DNA of 64,000 nucleotides from Pseudomonadota bacterium. GTDB taxonomy: Bacteria; Pseudomonadota; Gammaproteobacteria; Steroidobacterales; Steroidobacteraceae. The position numbers and the translations under genes were made by a program. This document shows positions 37,034 through 48,194 of the stretch, one piece after another. Each line of letters starts with the position of its first letter. The first letter of the stretch is position 1. Below the pieces are notes generated by a model, which was given only the letters and a program-made list of their open reading frames with translations, was not told the origin of the DNA and did not search any database. The stretch is taken from assembly GCA_021851405.1 (NCBI GenBank), contig JAJZDW010000020.1, forward strand, positions 1 to 64,000, written 5' to 3'.

Positions 37034-37052
37034 AATACTCTAGGGGGGTATT
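37034..37052. promoter_or_regulatory. RcnR-type G-tract operator upstream of the repressor gene
   Basis: The plus strand reads AATACTCTAGGGGGGTATT: AATAC/GTATT arms flank a six-G run. RcnR and relatives bind TACT-G6-N-AGTA-like sites. It overlaps a likely -10 box for the repressor operon (minus strand TACAAT at 37050-37055) and is about 20 bases from the ATG, so binding would block transcription. Confidence 0.65.
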
Positions 37053-37154
37053 GTATCGCAGCAGGGTCTAGAGCACACGGCGCATCCCGTGCGGGGTCCC
37101 TCTGTGCGCCGCGATGAGACCTGCTCTACGGCCCCCGACCGTCCGTCTGCGTCC

Positions 37155-37601
37155 TCAGCGCCGCGCGTCGGTCTCGTGACGTTCCTCGGCACACAGCCCG
37201 TGGTCGGCGAGCGTCGCGATCACCCGGCAATCGCGAACCCGGCGACCGTGCCGATGCTCAAGCATTCGCTCGAGCTCCGCACGCCGACTCTCCAGCAGAG
37301 CAATGCGCCGGCGCACCGCCTCGAGCTGGTGGCGGGCAATAGAGTCCGCCCGACTGCACACCGAATCACTGTGCTCGGCCAACGCCAGCAGTTCCCGGAT
37401 CGCCGGTAACGAAAATCCCAGCTCGCGCGCATGTCGGATGAAGCTCAGCTTCTGGCGGTGGACCTGCGCATAGCGACGCTGCGCACCCGCCGTGCGGGTG
37501 GCCGGGGGCAACAGGCCGACCTGCTCGTAATACCGGATGGTCTGCACGTTGCACCCGACGCTGCGGGCGAGAGCACCGATCGGCAGGGACGGCTCGGACA
37601 T
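37155..37601 (-). CDS. MerR-family metal-responsive regulator
   Basis: 148 aa from the ATG at 37599-37601. The N-terminal winged helix has LPIGALARSVGCNVQTIRYY and YEQVGLLPPATRT, then a long dimer helix. Cysteines at about residues 82 and 125 with His77 are the likely metal ligands, as in the CadR/ZntR-like group. MerR proteins bind between a -35 and -10 box spaced 19-20 bases and twist the DNA when metal is bound. Exactly such a promoter lies next to its start, driving the divergent CDF exporter gene. Confidence 0.9.
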   Translation of the reverse strand: MSEPSLPIGALARSVGCNVQTIRYYEQVGLLPPATRTAGAQRRYAQVHRQKLSFIRHARELGFSLPAIRELLALAEHSDSVCSRADSIARHQLEAVRRRIALLESRRAELERMLEHRHGRRVRDCRVIATLADHGLCAEERHETDARR

Positions 37602-37603
37602 GC

Positions 37604-37634
37604 TTGAAGCTCCAGTGACTGCAGGTTTTAAGAT
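37604..37634 (+). promoter_or_regulatory. MerR-type promoter of the CDF exporter
   Basis: -35 TTGAAG at 37604-37609 and -10 TAAGAT at 37629-37634 are spaced by 19 bases, the overlong spacing of MerR-activated promoters. The spacer holds a near-palindrome, CTCCAGTGACTGCAG. It lies between the divergent regulator start and the exporter start. Confidence 0.6.
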
Positions 37635-37686
37635 ACGAGCCGATGACGCTCGCTTCAACCGAGGCCCCCCCACGCCGAGATGTCCG

Positions 37687-38628
37687 GTGACCCACGCGCA
37701 CGCACACCCCGCTGATCATGATCATGGCCCTCGTTCTGGCCCCGAGCATGACGCCGGACACGGCGCGAGCGCCCGAGGGCTGCGGACGGCCTTCGGCATT
37801 CTGCTCACCTTCACCGTCATCGAGGCGCTCGGCGGCGGGATCGCCAATTCCATTGCCCTGCTGGCCGAAGCCGCCCACATGCTCGCCGATTGCGGCTCGC
37901 TCCTGCTCGCGGTGCTCGCGGTGCGCGCGAGCCGAAGGCCGCCCGATGCGCGCCACACCTACGGCTCCAGCCGCTACCAGACTCTCGCGGCGTATACGAA
38001 CGGCCTGATCCTGCTCGGACTCACCGTCGCCGTGACCGCCGAGGCGATTCGCCGCCTCATCGCGCCGCCGCCGGTCGATGGCGGACTGATGCTGCTCGTC
38101 GCTCTGCTCGGCGGTGCGGCCAACTTCGGTGCCTTCCTCGCACTCTCTGGCGCCCGATCCCTCAATGAGCGCAGCGCCCGCGCCCATGTGCTCAGCGACC
38201 TGCTGGGATCGGCGGCGGCCGCGGGTGCTGCGCTGCTGATCTTCGAATTCGGCTGGCGTCTCGCCGATCCGCTGTTCTCACTGCTGGTCTCGGGGCTGAT
38301 CCTGCGCTCGGGCTGGCAGCTGACGCGCGAGGCCGGTCACGTGCTGCTGCAGGGCGCACCGCACGAGATCGATCCAGAGGACATCGCGCACGACTTGGAA
38401 CACCTCCCGGGCGTGCGCAACATCCATCACCTGCACGTCTGGTCGATGACCGGGGATGCGCCGGTCGTGACGCTGCATGCTCTGCTCGAGCCGACCGACG
38501 ACCCCCAATCGGTGCTGAAACTCATCCTCGAACGCTTGCGCGACCGGCACGCCATCACGCACGCCACCGTACAACTCGAAGGCGGCGCCTGTCCCGATCC
38601 CGGCGAACACCACTGCCACCGCGCATGA
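37687..38628 (+). CDS. Cation diffusion facilitator (CDF) heavy-metal exporter
   Basis: 313 aa from a GTG at 37687, about 50 bases after the predicted transcript start; the frame is open upstream, but that part overlaps the promoter. A His-rich head (THAHAHPADHDHG) is followed by six transmembrane helices. CDF metal-site motifs are present: AEAAHMLADCGSL in helix 2 (HxxxD) and RAHVLSDLLGS in helix 5 (HxxxD). The C-terminal cytoplasmic domain (HHLHVWSMTGDAPVVT) ends with a Cys/His tail (CPDPGEHHCH). It likely exports Zn, Cd, Co or Ni in exchange for protons, controlled by the divergent MerR protein. Confidence 0.9.
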   Translation: MTHAHAHPADHDHGPRSGPEHDAGHGASARGLRTAFGILLTFTVIEALGGGIANSIALLAEAAHMLADCGSLLLAVLAVRASRRPPDARHTYGSSRYQTLAAYTNGLILLGLTVAVTAEAIRRLIAPPPVDGGLMLLVALLGGAANFGAFLALSGARSLNERSARAHVLSDLLGSAAAAGAALLIFEFGWRLADPLFSLLVSGLILRSGWQLTREAGHVLLQGAPHEIDPEDIAHDLEHLPGVRNIHHLHVWSMTGDAPVVTLHALLEPTDDPQSVLKLILERLRDRHAITHATVQLEGGACPDPGEHHCHRA

Positions 38629-38659
38629 GCGGCGCCACGCCGCCCATGTGCTGCCGCCG

Positions 38660-40909
<2,250 letters not shown>

Positions 40910-40920
40910 TCACTCGCCCG

Positions 40921-41400
40921 TTACGAATGGGTCTCCTCGAGCAGGCTGCGCAGCATCCACGCGGTCTTCTCATGAATCTCCAGACGCTGCGTCACCAGAT
41001 CCGCCGTCGGCTGATCATTCGCCGTCTCGGCGACCGGGAACAGCTTGCGCGCGGTCGTGGCGACCTGCTCGTGTCCCTTGACGAGATTCTTGATCATGTC
41101 CTTCGCCGCCGGGATCGACTCATCCTCGGCGATGCTGCTCAGAGCGCCGAGCGCCTTGTACGTCCCGGGCGCGAAGTGGCCGAGCGCACGGATTCGCTCG
41201 GCGATCACATCCACCGCGGTCCACAGTTCGTTGTACTCCTGCTCGAACATCAGATGCAGCGTCTGGAACATCGGGCCCGTCACGTTCCAGTGATAGTTGT
41301 GTGTCTTGAGGTACAAGGAGTAGGTGTCGGCCATGACACGCGCCAGACCGTCCGCGATCGCCTTGCGATCCTTGTCGCTGATACCGATATTGATTTCCAT
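40921..41400 (-). CDS. dps: Dps-family ferritin-like DNA-protecting protein
   Basis: 159 aa; AAGGAGCC precedes the ATG at 41398-41400. The ferroxidase region [20 protein letters not shown] is typical of Dps (inter-subunit di-iron site), and later helices read [18 protein letters not shown] and [18 protein letters not shown]. Dps forms a 12-mer that oxidises iron(II) with peroxide, stores it and can cover DNA. It is first of a dps-katG pair and divergent from mbfA. A dyad over its -10 box (41473-41487) suggests repressor control. Confidence 0.95.
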   Translation of the reverse strand: MEINIGISDKDRKAIADGLARVMADTYSLYLKTHNYHWNVTGPMFQTLHLMFEQEYNELWTAVDVIAERIRALGHFAPGTYKALGALSSIAEDESIPAAKDMIKNLVKGHEQVATTARKLFPVAETANDQPTADLVTQRLEIHEKTAWMLRSLLEETHS

Positions 41401-41472
41401 GGGGGCTCCTTATGCTGCCGGGCAGTGGCGCATGGCGGATTTCACCAGCGCGAACCGCCGTTCTGGAGAGTT

Positions 41473-41487
41473 CTGATTCTATATCAG
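41473..41487. promoter_or_regulatory. Inverted repeat over the probable dps -10 box
   Basis: CTGAT (41473-41477) and ATCAG (41483-41487) flank TCTAT. The minus strand reads TATAGA at 41478-41483, a good -10 box about 75 bases from the dps start. It does not match the OxyR consensus, so the regulator is unknown. Confidence 0.4.
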
Positions 41488-41739
41488 ATCGATCACCTGC
41501 GGGTCGCGCAGCGCGGCGGTGCGCACGGATATCCCTACCTTGCGCTATGCCCGTGCGACCCGCCGCCCGGCACGAAGTGGCGTGCTCGCCCGCGCATGAT
41601 GGTGAATAATTTCCCTCCCCTGTATCATGTTTGACACACTTCCCTGTGCGCACGGAGCGCACCCCGGCGCACCCCGGCGGTTGCCGCGCGCACCCGATCA
41701 CGGCGACCTATTCAAGGCGCGCGACATGTTGGGGACTTT

Positions 41740-42870
41740 ATGCCTGTGACGACCGATCGCACCCAATCGGATACCACCCGATACGCGCAGAACCTGCGCG
41801 ATGAGCTCGACGGCGCGGCACTCTATGCGGCGCTGGCGGAGGCCGAACGTGATCCGCTGCGGCGCGATCTGTTCAAGCAACTCGCGCAAGCCGAGTCGAA
41901 TCACGCCCAGGTGTGGCGCCAGAAACTCCTCGACGCCGGCCTTGAACCGAAGCGGTTCGCGCCGAGTCTGCGCACGCGGATCCTCTCCCGCCTGGCCCGG
42001 CGCTTCGGGACGGCGTTCGTGCTGCCCTCGATCGCGGCGGCGGAGTTTGCCGACCGCAACAAGTATGCCACACAGAAGGATGCCGCCGCGCTCGCCGCCG
42101 AGGAACGCGGCCATGCCGCAGTGATCGCGGCCGCCGCGGGGTCGAGCTGGCAGCCCGGAATGGCGATCGGGCAGGCCGAGCCGTGGCATCGCGGCGTCTC
42201 GGGCAACAACCTGCGGGCCGCGGTGCTCGGGGCGAACGACGGACTGGTGTCGAACTTCTGTCTGATGATGGGCATCGCGGGGGCGCGGACCTCGACCCAC
42301 ACCGTGCTGCTCTCGGGGCTCGCCGGACTGATTGCCGGTGCGTGCTCGATGGCGCTCGGGGAGTGGCTCTCGGTGAGCAACGCGCGCGACCTGGCGAAAA
42401 CCCAGCTCGCGCGCGAGCGCGAGGAGATCGAACAGACGCCGCAGGCCGAGCAGCACGAGCTGGCCCTGATCTATCAGGCCAAGGGGCTGCCCAAGGCGGA
42501 TGCCCAACGGGTCGCGGCCCAGATCATGGCGAGCGGCACCGCGGCGCTGGACACCCTCGCACGCGAGGAACTCGGCATCGATCCGCGCGAGCTCGGCGGC
42601 AGTCCGTGGGGCGCGGCAGGAACGTCGTTCGCACTGTTCGCCATCGGCGCGCTGGTGCCGGTGTTGCCGCTGTTCATTCTCACCGGCAGTCGCGCGGTGC
42701 TCGCCTGCGCGGCGGCGAGCGCAGCGGCACTGGCGGCAATGGGCGCCCTCACGGCGCTGTTCAACGGACGCACGGTGGCATTCTCGGCGGCTCGCCAGCT
42801 GCTGCTCGGTGCGCTCGCCGCGACGGTCACGTACGGGATCGGTACGTTGCTCGGCGCTTCCTTGGCCTGA
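41740..42870 (+). CDS. mbfA: MbfA-like membrane ferritin / VIT1-type iron exporter
   Basis: 376 aa. The N-terminal half is an erythrin (rubrerythrin-like) di-iron domain with LRDELDGAALYAALAEAE, QLAQAESNHAQVW and AALAAEERGHAAVIA, giving ExxH ligands. The C-terminal half is a VIT1/CCC1 membrane domain with LRAAVLGANDGLVSN, GACSMALGEWLSVSNA and several helices. MbfA proteins export iron and aid peroxide and low-pH survival in alphaproteobacteria. The context fits: dps and katG lie divergently upstream. It is slightly longer than the typical MbfA of about 330 aa. The ATG at 41740 has no strong ribosome site. Confidence 0.88.
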   Translation: MPVTTDRTQSDTTRYAQNLRDELDGAALYAALAEAERDPLRRDLFKQLAQAESNHAQVWRQKLLDAGLEPKRFAPSLRTRILSRLARRFGTAFVLPSIAAAEFADRNKYATQKDAAALAAEERGHAAVIAAAAGSSWQPGMAIGQAEPWHRGVSGNNLRAAVLGANDGLVSNFCLMMGIAGARTSTHTVLLSGLAGLIAGACSMALGEWLSVSNARDLAKTQLAREREEIEQTPQAEQHELALIYQAKGLPKADAQRVAAQIMASGTAALDTLAREELGIDPRELGGSPWGAAGTSFALFAIGALVPVLPLFILTGSRAVLACAAASAAALAAMGALTALFNGRTVAFSAARQLLLGALAATVTYGIGTLLGASLA

Positions 42871-43129
42871 CTCGCCGAAACGTCGCTCGGGCCGTCGTGG
42901 CGTTCCGTCAACACACGGCGCAGCGTCTTGCGGTCGAATGAAGCGTCTTAAGTACTCACCATCATGCCGCGACACTCTCCCCCCGTCGCATCGCATCTGC
43001 GCGAGTTCGGCGTCACCGACCCCTGCTTTTCGGTGCACGCCAGCGCCCTGCGCCGCGCCGCGCCGGTGCACCCGCGCCTGATCTGCTCCTGTCCTCACTG
43101 GCACCACGGGTGCTGGTGGACTGCCCGCG

Positions 43130-43465
43130 GTGCGCGCCCGACTGCGCATGCTGCTCGACACTGGCGCCAACGCGACGCTCTTTGCGCACAACGTCGTTCA
43201 AGCCGATCCGCAATTGCTGCGGCATGCCGCGACGCGTCGTCTGCGCCTCGGTGGCGCGGGAGGCGCGAAGAGCGACCCGCATGCCTTGAGCCTGCCGGAG
43301 GTGACGCTCCTCATTGGCACCGAGCGTTTCGTTCTTCGGCACGTCGCGGTACGCTCCGGCGATCACAAGAGCGCGGACGGGACCCTCGGCGAGGACGTGC
43401 TGCGCCAGGGCGAGCGAGTCATCCTCAACTTCCGGACCCTGCAGATGCGCATCCTGAAGCCCTGA
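43130..43465 (+). CDS. Retropepsin-like aspartyl protease family protein, possibly 5'-truncated
   Basis: 111 aa from a GTG at 43130. The active-site motif RMLLDTGANATLF (DTGA) and the second family region LGEDVLRQGERVILNF are those of small bacterial aspartyl proteases (TIGR02281-like). Family members normally have a signal peptide or another N-terminal part; here the frame opens at a TGA at 43079-43081 and begins about 22 residues before DTGA. The 5' part may therefore be lost or lie in another frame. It precedes a TonB receptor gene by 229 bases. Confidence 0.6.
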   Translation: MRARLRMLLDTGANATLFAHNVVQADPQLLRHAATRRLRLGGAGGAKSDPHALSLPEVTLLIGTERFVLRHVAVRSGDHKSADGTLGEDVLRQGERVILNFRTLQMRILKP

Positions 43466-43694
43466 GGTGCACACCGGAATGCGGTCGCGATCCCTCGGCG
43501 TTCGTCCCGTGCGTACGGCACAATGTGCTCAGGTCATTCGCATGCACCACACCGTCACACCCGCCATCGCCGATCGGAACGCCGCCGCACGGGCTGTGCG
43601 CCTCGCGGTTGCACCGCGTGTCACCGGTCCAATCGGCCGCGGCCGCACCCTCGCGCCCGCCCGTGCGGGGAGCCTCCCGAATCCCTCGGCCGCG

Positions 43695-46028
43695 ATGGGT
43701 GCCGCAATCCGCCGCACGGGCACGTGGGTGCGCTACGGGATTGCGGCCGTGGCGGGGGCGTCGCTCCTCGGCGGTGCGGCGCGGGCGCACGCCGGGCGCG
43801 CGCATTCGGCGCTGCGCGCCGTGATCGTCACCGCGCAGGGCGAGCGACAGCCGCTCACTGCGGTCCCTGAGAGCATCACGGTGTTCTCTGCGCGCACGCT
43901 GCGCGCGCTCGGGATCCACTCGTTTGACGATTACGCCAGCAAAACCCCGAACCTCTCGTTCGTCTACGGCGCGGGCTCGACCGGGATCTCCAACGCGCGC
44001 ACGGTCGCGATCCGGGGCATCGGCGGCCAGAACCTCTTCGGCACCTCAGGGGCCACCGGCTTTTACATCGACGACACGCCGCTGCCGGAATCGCTCAACC
44101 CGCGCATCATCGACGTGCGCCGGATCGAAGTGCTCAAGGGGCCCCAGGGCACGTTGTTCGGCGAGAGCTCCCTCGGCGGCACCGTGCGCATCATCTCCCG
44201 GCGCCCCGATCTGCACCGCGAATCTCTGCGCTACCGCGCCGATGCCGGGTTCACGGCCGGCGGCGGCAGCGCCGACGGCGGCGCGAGCGTGATTGCCAAC
44301 CTCGTGCTCGCGCCGGGCCGAATCGCCACGCGCATCGTGCTGTTCGGCAATCACGCGGCGGGATACCTCACCCGAACGTATCCGGCGCCATCGAGCCCCG
44401 GCACGACCGATCCGTACCTGCCGGTGCCGCGCACCCGCGTCGGCGATCAGGGCGCGAGGAGCATCTACGGCGGCTCGATGACCGCACGCATTCACCTGAG
44501 CGGCACGCTCGGCCTGCAGTTGCGGGTCATGGCGCAGGACACGCACTGGAAGGGCTTCCCGGCCGCCTTCGCGCCCCTGCCGGCCTTCACGCCGCGCTAC
44601 ACGCTCGATCGGGCGTTCAACGTCGAGTCCGGCGCCACCGATGCCTGGGTGCTGCCCTCGCTCGAGATCCACTGGCGAGCGGGCAAGGTGCGCCTGGTGA
44701 GCGCCACCAGCTACTTCTACCGACACAACCGCGACATCGAGGACTCGACCTACGGGACGCAGCAGATCCTCACGAGCTACTACGGCGTCACCGGGCTGCC
44801 CGCACAGCCGTTTCTCTGGGACCAGGAGCACTACGAGAACCAGTTCACCGAGGAGGTTCGCCTCGCCTTCAAACACGTGTGGGGCCTCAGCGGCACGTTC
44901 GGCGCGTTCTATGCGCGCACCCGCTCGGTGCTGGCGATTCCGCCGACCTACGCGCAGGGCCTCGTCAATGCCACGCGCACCAACACGGTGGTCGGCCCGT
45001 GGCCGAACGATTTGCTCTGGACCGATTACAATCCCGCCCTGCAGCGCGACATCGCGCTGTTTGGACAGTTGTACGTGCCGCTCGGGCACAACGTGACTCT
45101 CACGCTCGGTGCGCGCCAGTATTGGCTGCACCAGCGCTCCGACTTCACCGCCAATGGCTTCAATAATTTCGGTCCCACGCCGAGCGCCCCGCAGTCGAGC
45201 CGCCAGTCCGGCGTCAATCCGAAGCTCGCCCTGTCCTATCGGCTCGCACGCCACGCCCTGGTGTACGCCTCGGCGGCCGAGGGGTTTCGCGCCGGCGCGG
45301 CCCAAACCTACCTGCCGTTTTGCGCGCTGCCGACGCTGCCGATCGCTGACATCACCCACCTGAAATCCGACACGCTGTGGAGCTACGAGGTCGGCGGCAA
45401 GACACCCGTAGCCGACACCGGCCTGCTGCTGTCGGCGGCGGCCTTTCACATCGATTGGCGCAACCCCCAGCAACAGGTCGCCCTGCCCTGCGAGGCGATT
45501 TTTGACATCAACGGACGGCGCGCACTCATCAATGGCGGGGAACTCGAGCTCGAGGGGCACGTGAGCCCGCCGCTGCAGCTGCGCGCCGGCATCGGCTACG
45601 AGCACAGCGATATCAGCGAGCCCGGTCCGCTCGCCATCGTCGGGATCGAACCCGGATCGAGCGTGCTCGGCACCCCGGCCTGGACTGGCACGCTCTCGGG
45701 CGTCTACACCCGCTCCCTCGGCGCGCGGCTAGAGGGGTTTGTCGAAGCGGATGCCAGTTACACCGGTCACAGCCGTGCGCTGCTCAACGGCGGCAACGGC
45801 ACGTTCGCGATCCGCGGCTCGTACGTGCTGGTCGATTTTCGCCTCGGGGTGCGCCGCGCGCACAGTGCGGTGTCGATCAACGTGCGCAACGCCACCAACG
45901 CTCGCCCCAATCTCGGCGACATCGGGTACATCGGCTACGCGCAATACACGCCCGGGGGGACCGTGATCCCGCAGGTCGCCACGCTGGAGCCGCTGACGGT
46001 GCTGCTCGAGTACCGGCATCGGTTCTGA
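43695..46028 (+). CDS. TonB-dependent receptor
   Basis: 777 aa from the ATG at 43695, which gives a normal signal peptide (VRYGIAAVAGASLLGGAARA). A longer start at 43542 would add about 50 unusual residues. The TonB box is LRAVIVTAQG; plug motifs are AVPESITVFSARTLRALGI, YIDDTPLPESL and VLKGPQGTLFGESSLGGTV. The barrel ends with LLEYRHRF, ending in the aromatic residue needed for BAM insertion. No STN domain is present. The substrate is unknown. It is convergent with the glycosyltransferase end of the YnjBCD operon. Confidence 0.9.
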   Translation: MGAAIRRTGTWVRYGIAAVAGASLLGGAARAHAGRAHSALRAVIVTAQGERQPLTAVPESITVFSARTLRALGIHSFDDYASKTPNLSFVYGAGSTGISNARTVAIRGIGGQNLFGTSGATGFYIDDTPLPESLNPRIIDVRRIEVLKGPQGTLFGESSLGGTVRIISRRPDLHRESLRYRADAGFTAGGGSADGGASVIANLVLAPGRIATRIVLFGNHAAGYLTRTYPAPSSPGTTDPYLPVPRTRVGDQGARSIYGGSMTARIHLSGTLGLQLRVMAQDTHWKGFPAAFAPLPAFTPRYTLDRAFNVESGATDAWVLPSLEIHWRAGKVRLVSATSYFYRHNRDIEDSTYGTQQILTSYYGVTGLPAQPFLWDQEHYENQFTEEVRLAFKHVWGLSGTFGAFYARTRSVLAIPPTYAQGLVNATRTNTVVGPWPNDLLWTDYNPALQRDIALFGQLYVPLGHNVTLTLGARQYWLHQRSDFTANGFNNFGPTPSAPQSSRQSGVNPKLALSYRLARHALVYASAAEGFRAGAAQTYLPFCALPTLPIADITHLKSDTLWSYEVGGKTPVADTGLLLSAAAFHIDWRNPQQQVALPCEAIFDINGRRALINGGELELEGHVSPPLQLRAGIGYEHSDISEPGPLAIVGIEPGSSVLGTPAWTGTLSGVYTRSLGARLEGFVEADASYTGHSRALLNGGNGTFAIRGSYVLVDFRLGVRRAHSAVSINVRNATNARPNLGDIGYIGYAQYTPGGTVIPQVATLEPLTVLLEYRHRF

Positions 46029-46057
46029 ACCCTCGGACCGTGCCCGGCCGGTGCGCC

Positions 46058-46759
46058 TCAGCGGCCGTAGAGCTTCGCCAGCACCCGCGGCGACACTCCG
46101 AGGAAATAAAGCGTGAGACAGCCGAGATTGCGCCCACTGCGGCGGTACCAGCCGTCCCGCTGCCACCGTTCGGCGGAGGTGCGTGCCGATGCCGGCAGGA
46201 CCGACAGACGCCGCCGGCCGATGCGCCGCACCAGCTCGACGTCTTCCATCAGAGGGAAGGTCTGATAGCCGCCGAGGCCATGGTAGAACGCCCGGTGCAC
46301 GAGCAGACCTTGATCGCCGTAAGCGAGCCCCAAGGTGCGCACCCGCCAGGCGACGGCACGCTCCAGACGACGCGCCCGCGCACTGGGATCATCGAGTGCG
46401 AAGCGAAAGGTCGCCGCACGGTCGTGACTCGGCGCCCGCGCGATGAACGCCCGCACCGCCGCACGCCACTCTTCGCTCAGCACCGTATCGGCGTGCAGAA
46501 ACAGCAGCCACTGCCCGCGGGCCTGCAGCGCACCCTGGTGCAGCTGGATGCCGCGCCCCCGTGGAGCGACCACGACGCGCGCGCCGCTCTGGGTGGCGGT
46601 CGCGACGGTCCCATCGGCCGACCCGCCGTCCGCGACGATGATTTCGAGCGCACCGGCGCAGGCCGCGAGTGTCGCAGGCAAGTCACGTGCAGCATTCAGT
46701 GTCGGGATGATGACCGACACGTCGAGGAGAGGGCCAGCGGACTCATTCACGGCGGGCAC
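46058..46759 (-). CDS. TIGR04283-type family 2 glycosyltransferase
   Basis: 233 aa from a GTG at 46759. GT-A fold motifs are visible: VSVIIPTLNAARDLPATL, EIIVADGGSADGT, GRGIQLHQGA, the DxD-like LFLHADT and FPLMEDVELVRR. This matches the 'rSAM/selenodomain-associated transferase 2' family, named because it co-occurs with radical SAM proteins. It is the last gene of the rSAM-YnjBCD-flavoprotein operon, 16 bases after the flavoprotein gene. Donor and acceptor are unknown. Confidence 0.84.
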   Translation of the reverse strand: MPAVNESAGPLLDVSVIIPTLNAARDLPATLAACAGALEIIVADGGSADGTVATATQSGARVVVAPRGRGIQLHQGALQARGQWLLFLHADTVLSEEWRAAVRAFIARAPSHDRAATFRFALDDPSARARRLERAVAWRVRTLGLAYGDQGLLVHRAFYHGLGGYQTFPLMEDVELVRRIGRRRLSVLPASARTSAERWQRDGWYRRSGRNLGCLTLYFLGVSPRVLAKLYGR

Positions 46760-46775
46760 GGCCGGTCACGGCCGG

Positions 46776-48194
46776 TCACGGCAAGCGCAACAGCAGACGC
46801 ACCAGCCGCCGCGGCCCGGGACTGAAGAGCTTCGGGGCCAGGAGCGCGCTGGCGCTCGCCTTGGCAATCTCCCCCAGCGTCGGGTACGGGAAGATCACCC
46901 CGCTGAGCGCGCCGAGGCGCAGCCGGCGGGTGATGGCAAGCCCCCACAGTCCGATCAGTTCCCCGGCGTGCGCCCCGAGCAGATCGGCACCCAGCACCCG
47001 GCCGCGCCGATCCGTGATCACCTTGATGCCGCCGCGGGCCACGCCTTCGGCGCGCGCGCGGTCGTTCGCGGCGAAATCCGCCCGCACCACCTGGACGCCC
47101 GATCCGTGGCGCTCACGGGCCTCGCGTTCCGTCATCCCGACGTGTGCCAGCTCCGGATCGGTGTAGGTCACCCACGGCAGCGCCCGGTAGTCGACCCGGG
47201 CGGGCAGACGAAACAGTGCATTGCGGATCACGATACCCGCCTGATAGCCCGCCACGTGCGTGAACTGTGGCGGCCCGAGGACATCCCCGAGCGCGTAAAT
47301 GCGCCGATTCGTGGTGCGCAGCCGAGCGTCGACGGTGATGCCGTCAGGTCCGTACGCGACCCCCGCGCGCTCGAGCCCGAGTCCGTCGATCCGCGGCGCG
47401 CGGCCCGCGGCCACGAGCAGGTGCGAGCCGTGCACCTCGGACCCGTCGGCGCAGCGAACCTGCAGGGACGCGCCGGTGCGGGCGAGCGCACTCACCGCGG
47501 TCTGTTCGCAGACCCTGACTCCCTCGCTGCGCAACTGCTCGCGCAGGAGGGCGGCGAACTGCGGATCATCGCGCGGCAGCAGCGTGGCGCGCTCGAAGAG
47601 CGTGACGCGGCTCCCGAGACGCACGAACGCCTGCGCCATTTCGACCCCGATCGGACCGCCGCCGAGGATCAAGAGATGCTCCGGGCGCTCGGTCAATTCG
47701 AACAGTGTCTCGTTGGTGAGGGCCCCGAGCCCCTCGAGACCGGCGATCGGCGGCTGTACCGCGGAGGATCCGGTCGCGATCACGCAGCGCCGGGCGCGCA
47801 CCGTGACGCCCCCGCCGCTGATCTCGTCGCGTCCGGTAAAAGTCGCGCTGGCGCGGATCACCCGCACGCCCAGACCCTCCAGGCGCTCGACTGAATCATG
47901 CGGCGCAATCTGGGCAATCACGCCGTGCACATGACGCATGATGGCCGCAAAGTCGACGGCCCCGGTCGTGGCCGCGACGCCGAGGTGCGTCGAGTGCCTA
48001 CTGGTGTGGGCCGCGTGCGCCGCCGCGAGCAGCGCCTTGGAGGGCACGCAGCCGTAGTTCAGGCAGTCCCCGCCCATCGCGCCGCGCTCGAAGAGCACGG
48101 TGCGCGCACCGAGCTGTACCGCGCCCACCGCGACCGACAATCCGCCGGCACCGGCACCGATCACGCACAGATCGCATTCGAGTACCGCAGTCAT
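46776..48194 (-). CDS. Mercuric-reductase-like flavoprotein disulfide oxidoreductase
   Basis: 472 aa, class I pyridine nucleotide-disulfide oxidoreductase. FAD site: DLCVIGAGAGGLSVAVGA. Redox-active pair: GGDCLNYGCVPSK. NAD(P)H site: HLLILGGGPIGVEMAQAF. Second FAD motif: RIYALGDVLGPP. The dimer interface reads FPYPTLGEIAKASA near the end, where mercuric reductase and lipoamide dehydrogenase have an essential His; here a Tyr-Pro-Thr is present instead. There is no N-terminal HMA domain and no C-terminal vicinal Cys pair as in MerA. The substrate is unknown. Its ATG overlaps the ynjD stop. Confidence 0.88.
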   Translation of the reverse strand: MTAVLECDLCVIGAGAGGLSVAVGAVQLGARTVLFERGAMGGDCLNYGCVPSKALLAAAHAAHTSRHSTHLGVAATTGAVDFAAIMRHVHGVIAQIAPHDSVERLEGLGVRVIRASATFTGRDEISGGGVTVRARRCVIATGSSAVQPPIAGLEGLGALTNETLFELTERPEHLLILGGGPIGVEMAQAFVRLGSRVTLFERATLLPRDDPQFAALLREQLRSEGVRVCEQTAVSALARTGASLQVRCADGSEVHGSHLLVAAGRAPRIDGLGLERAGVAYGPDGITVDARLRTTNRRIYALGDVLGPPQFTHVAGYQAGIVIRNALFRLPARVDYRALPWVTYTDPELAHVGMTEREARERHGSGVQVVRADFAANDRARAEGVARGGIKVITDRRGRVLGADLLGAHAGELIGLWGLAITRRLRLGALSGVIFPYPTLGEIAKASASALLAPKLFSPGPRRLVRLLLRLP

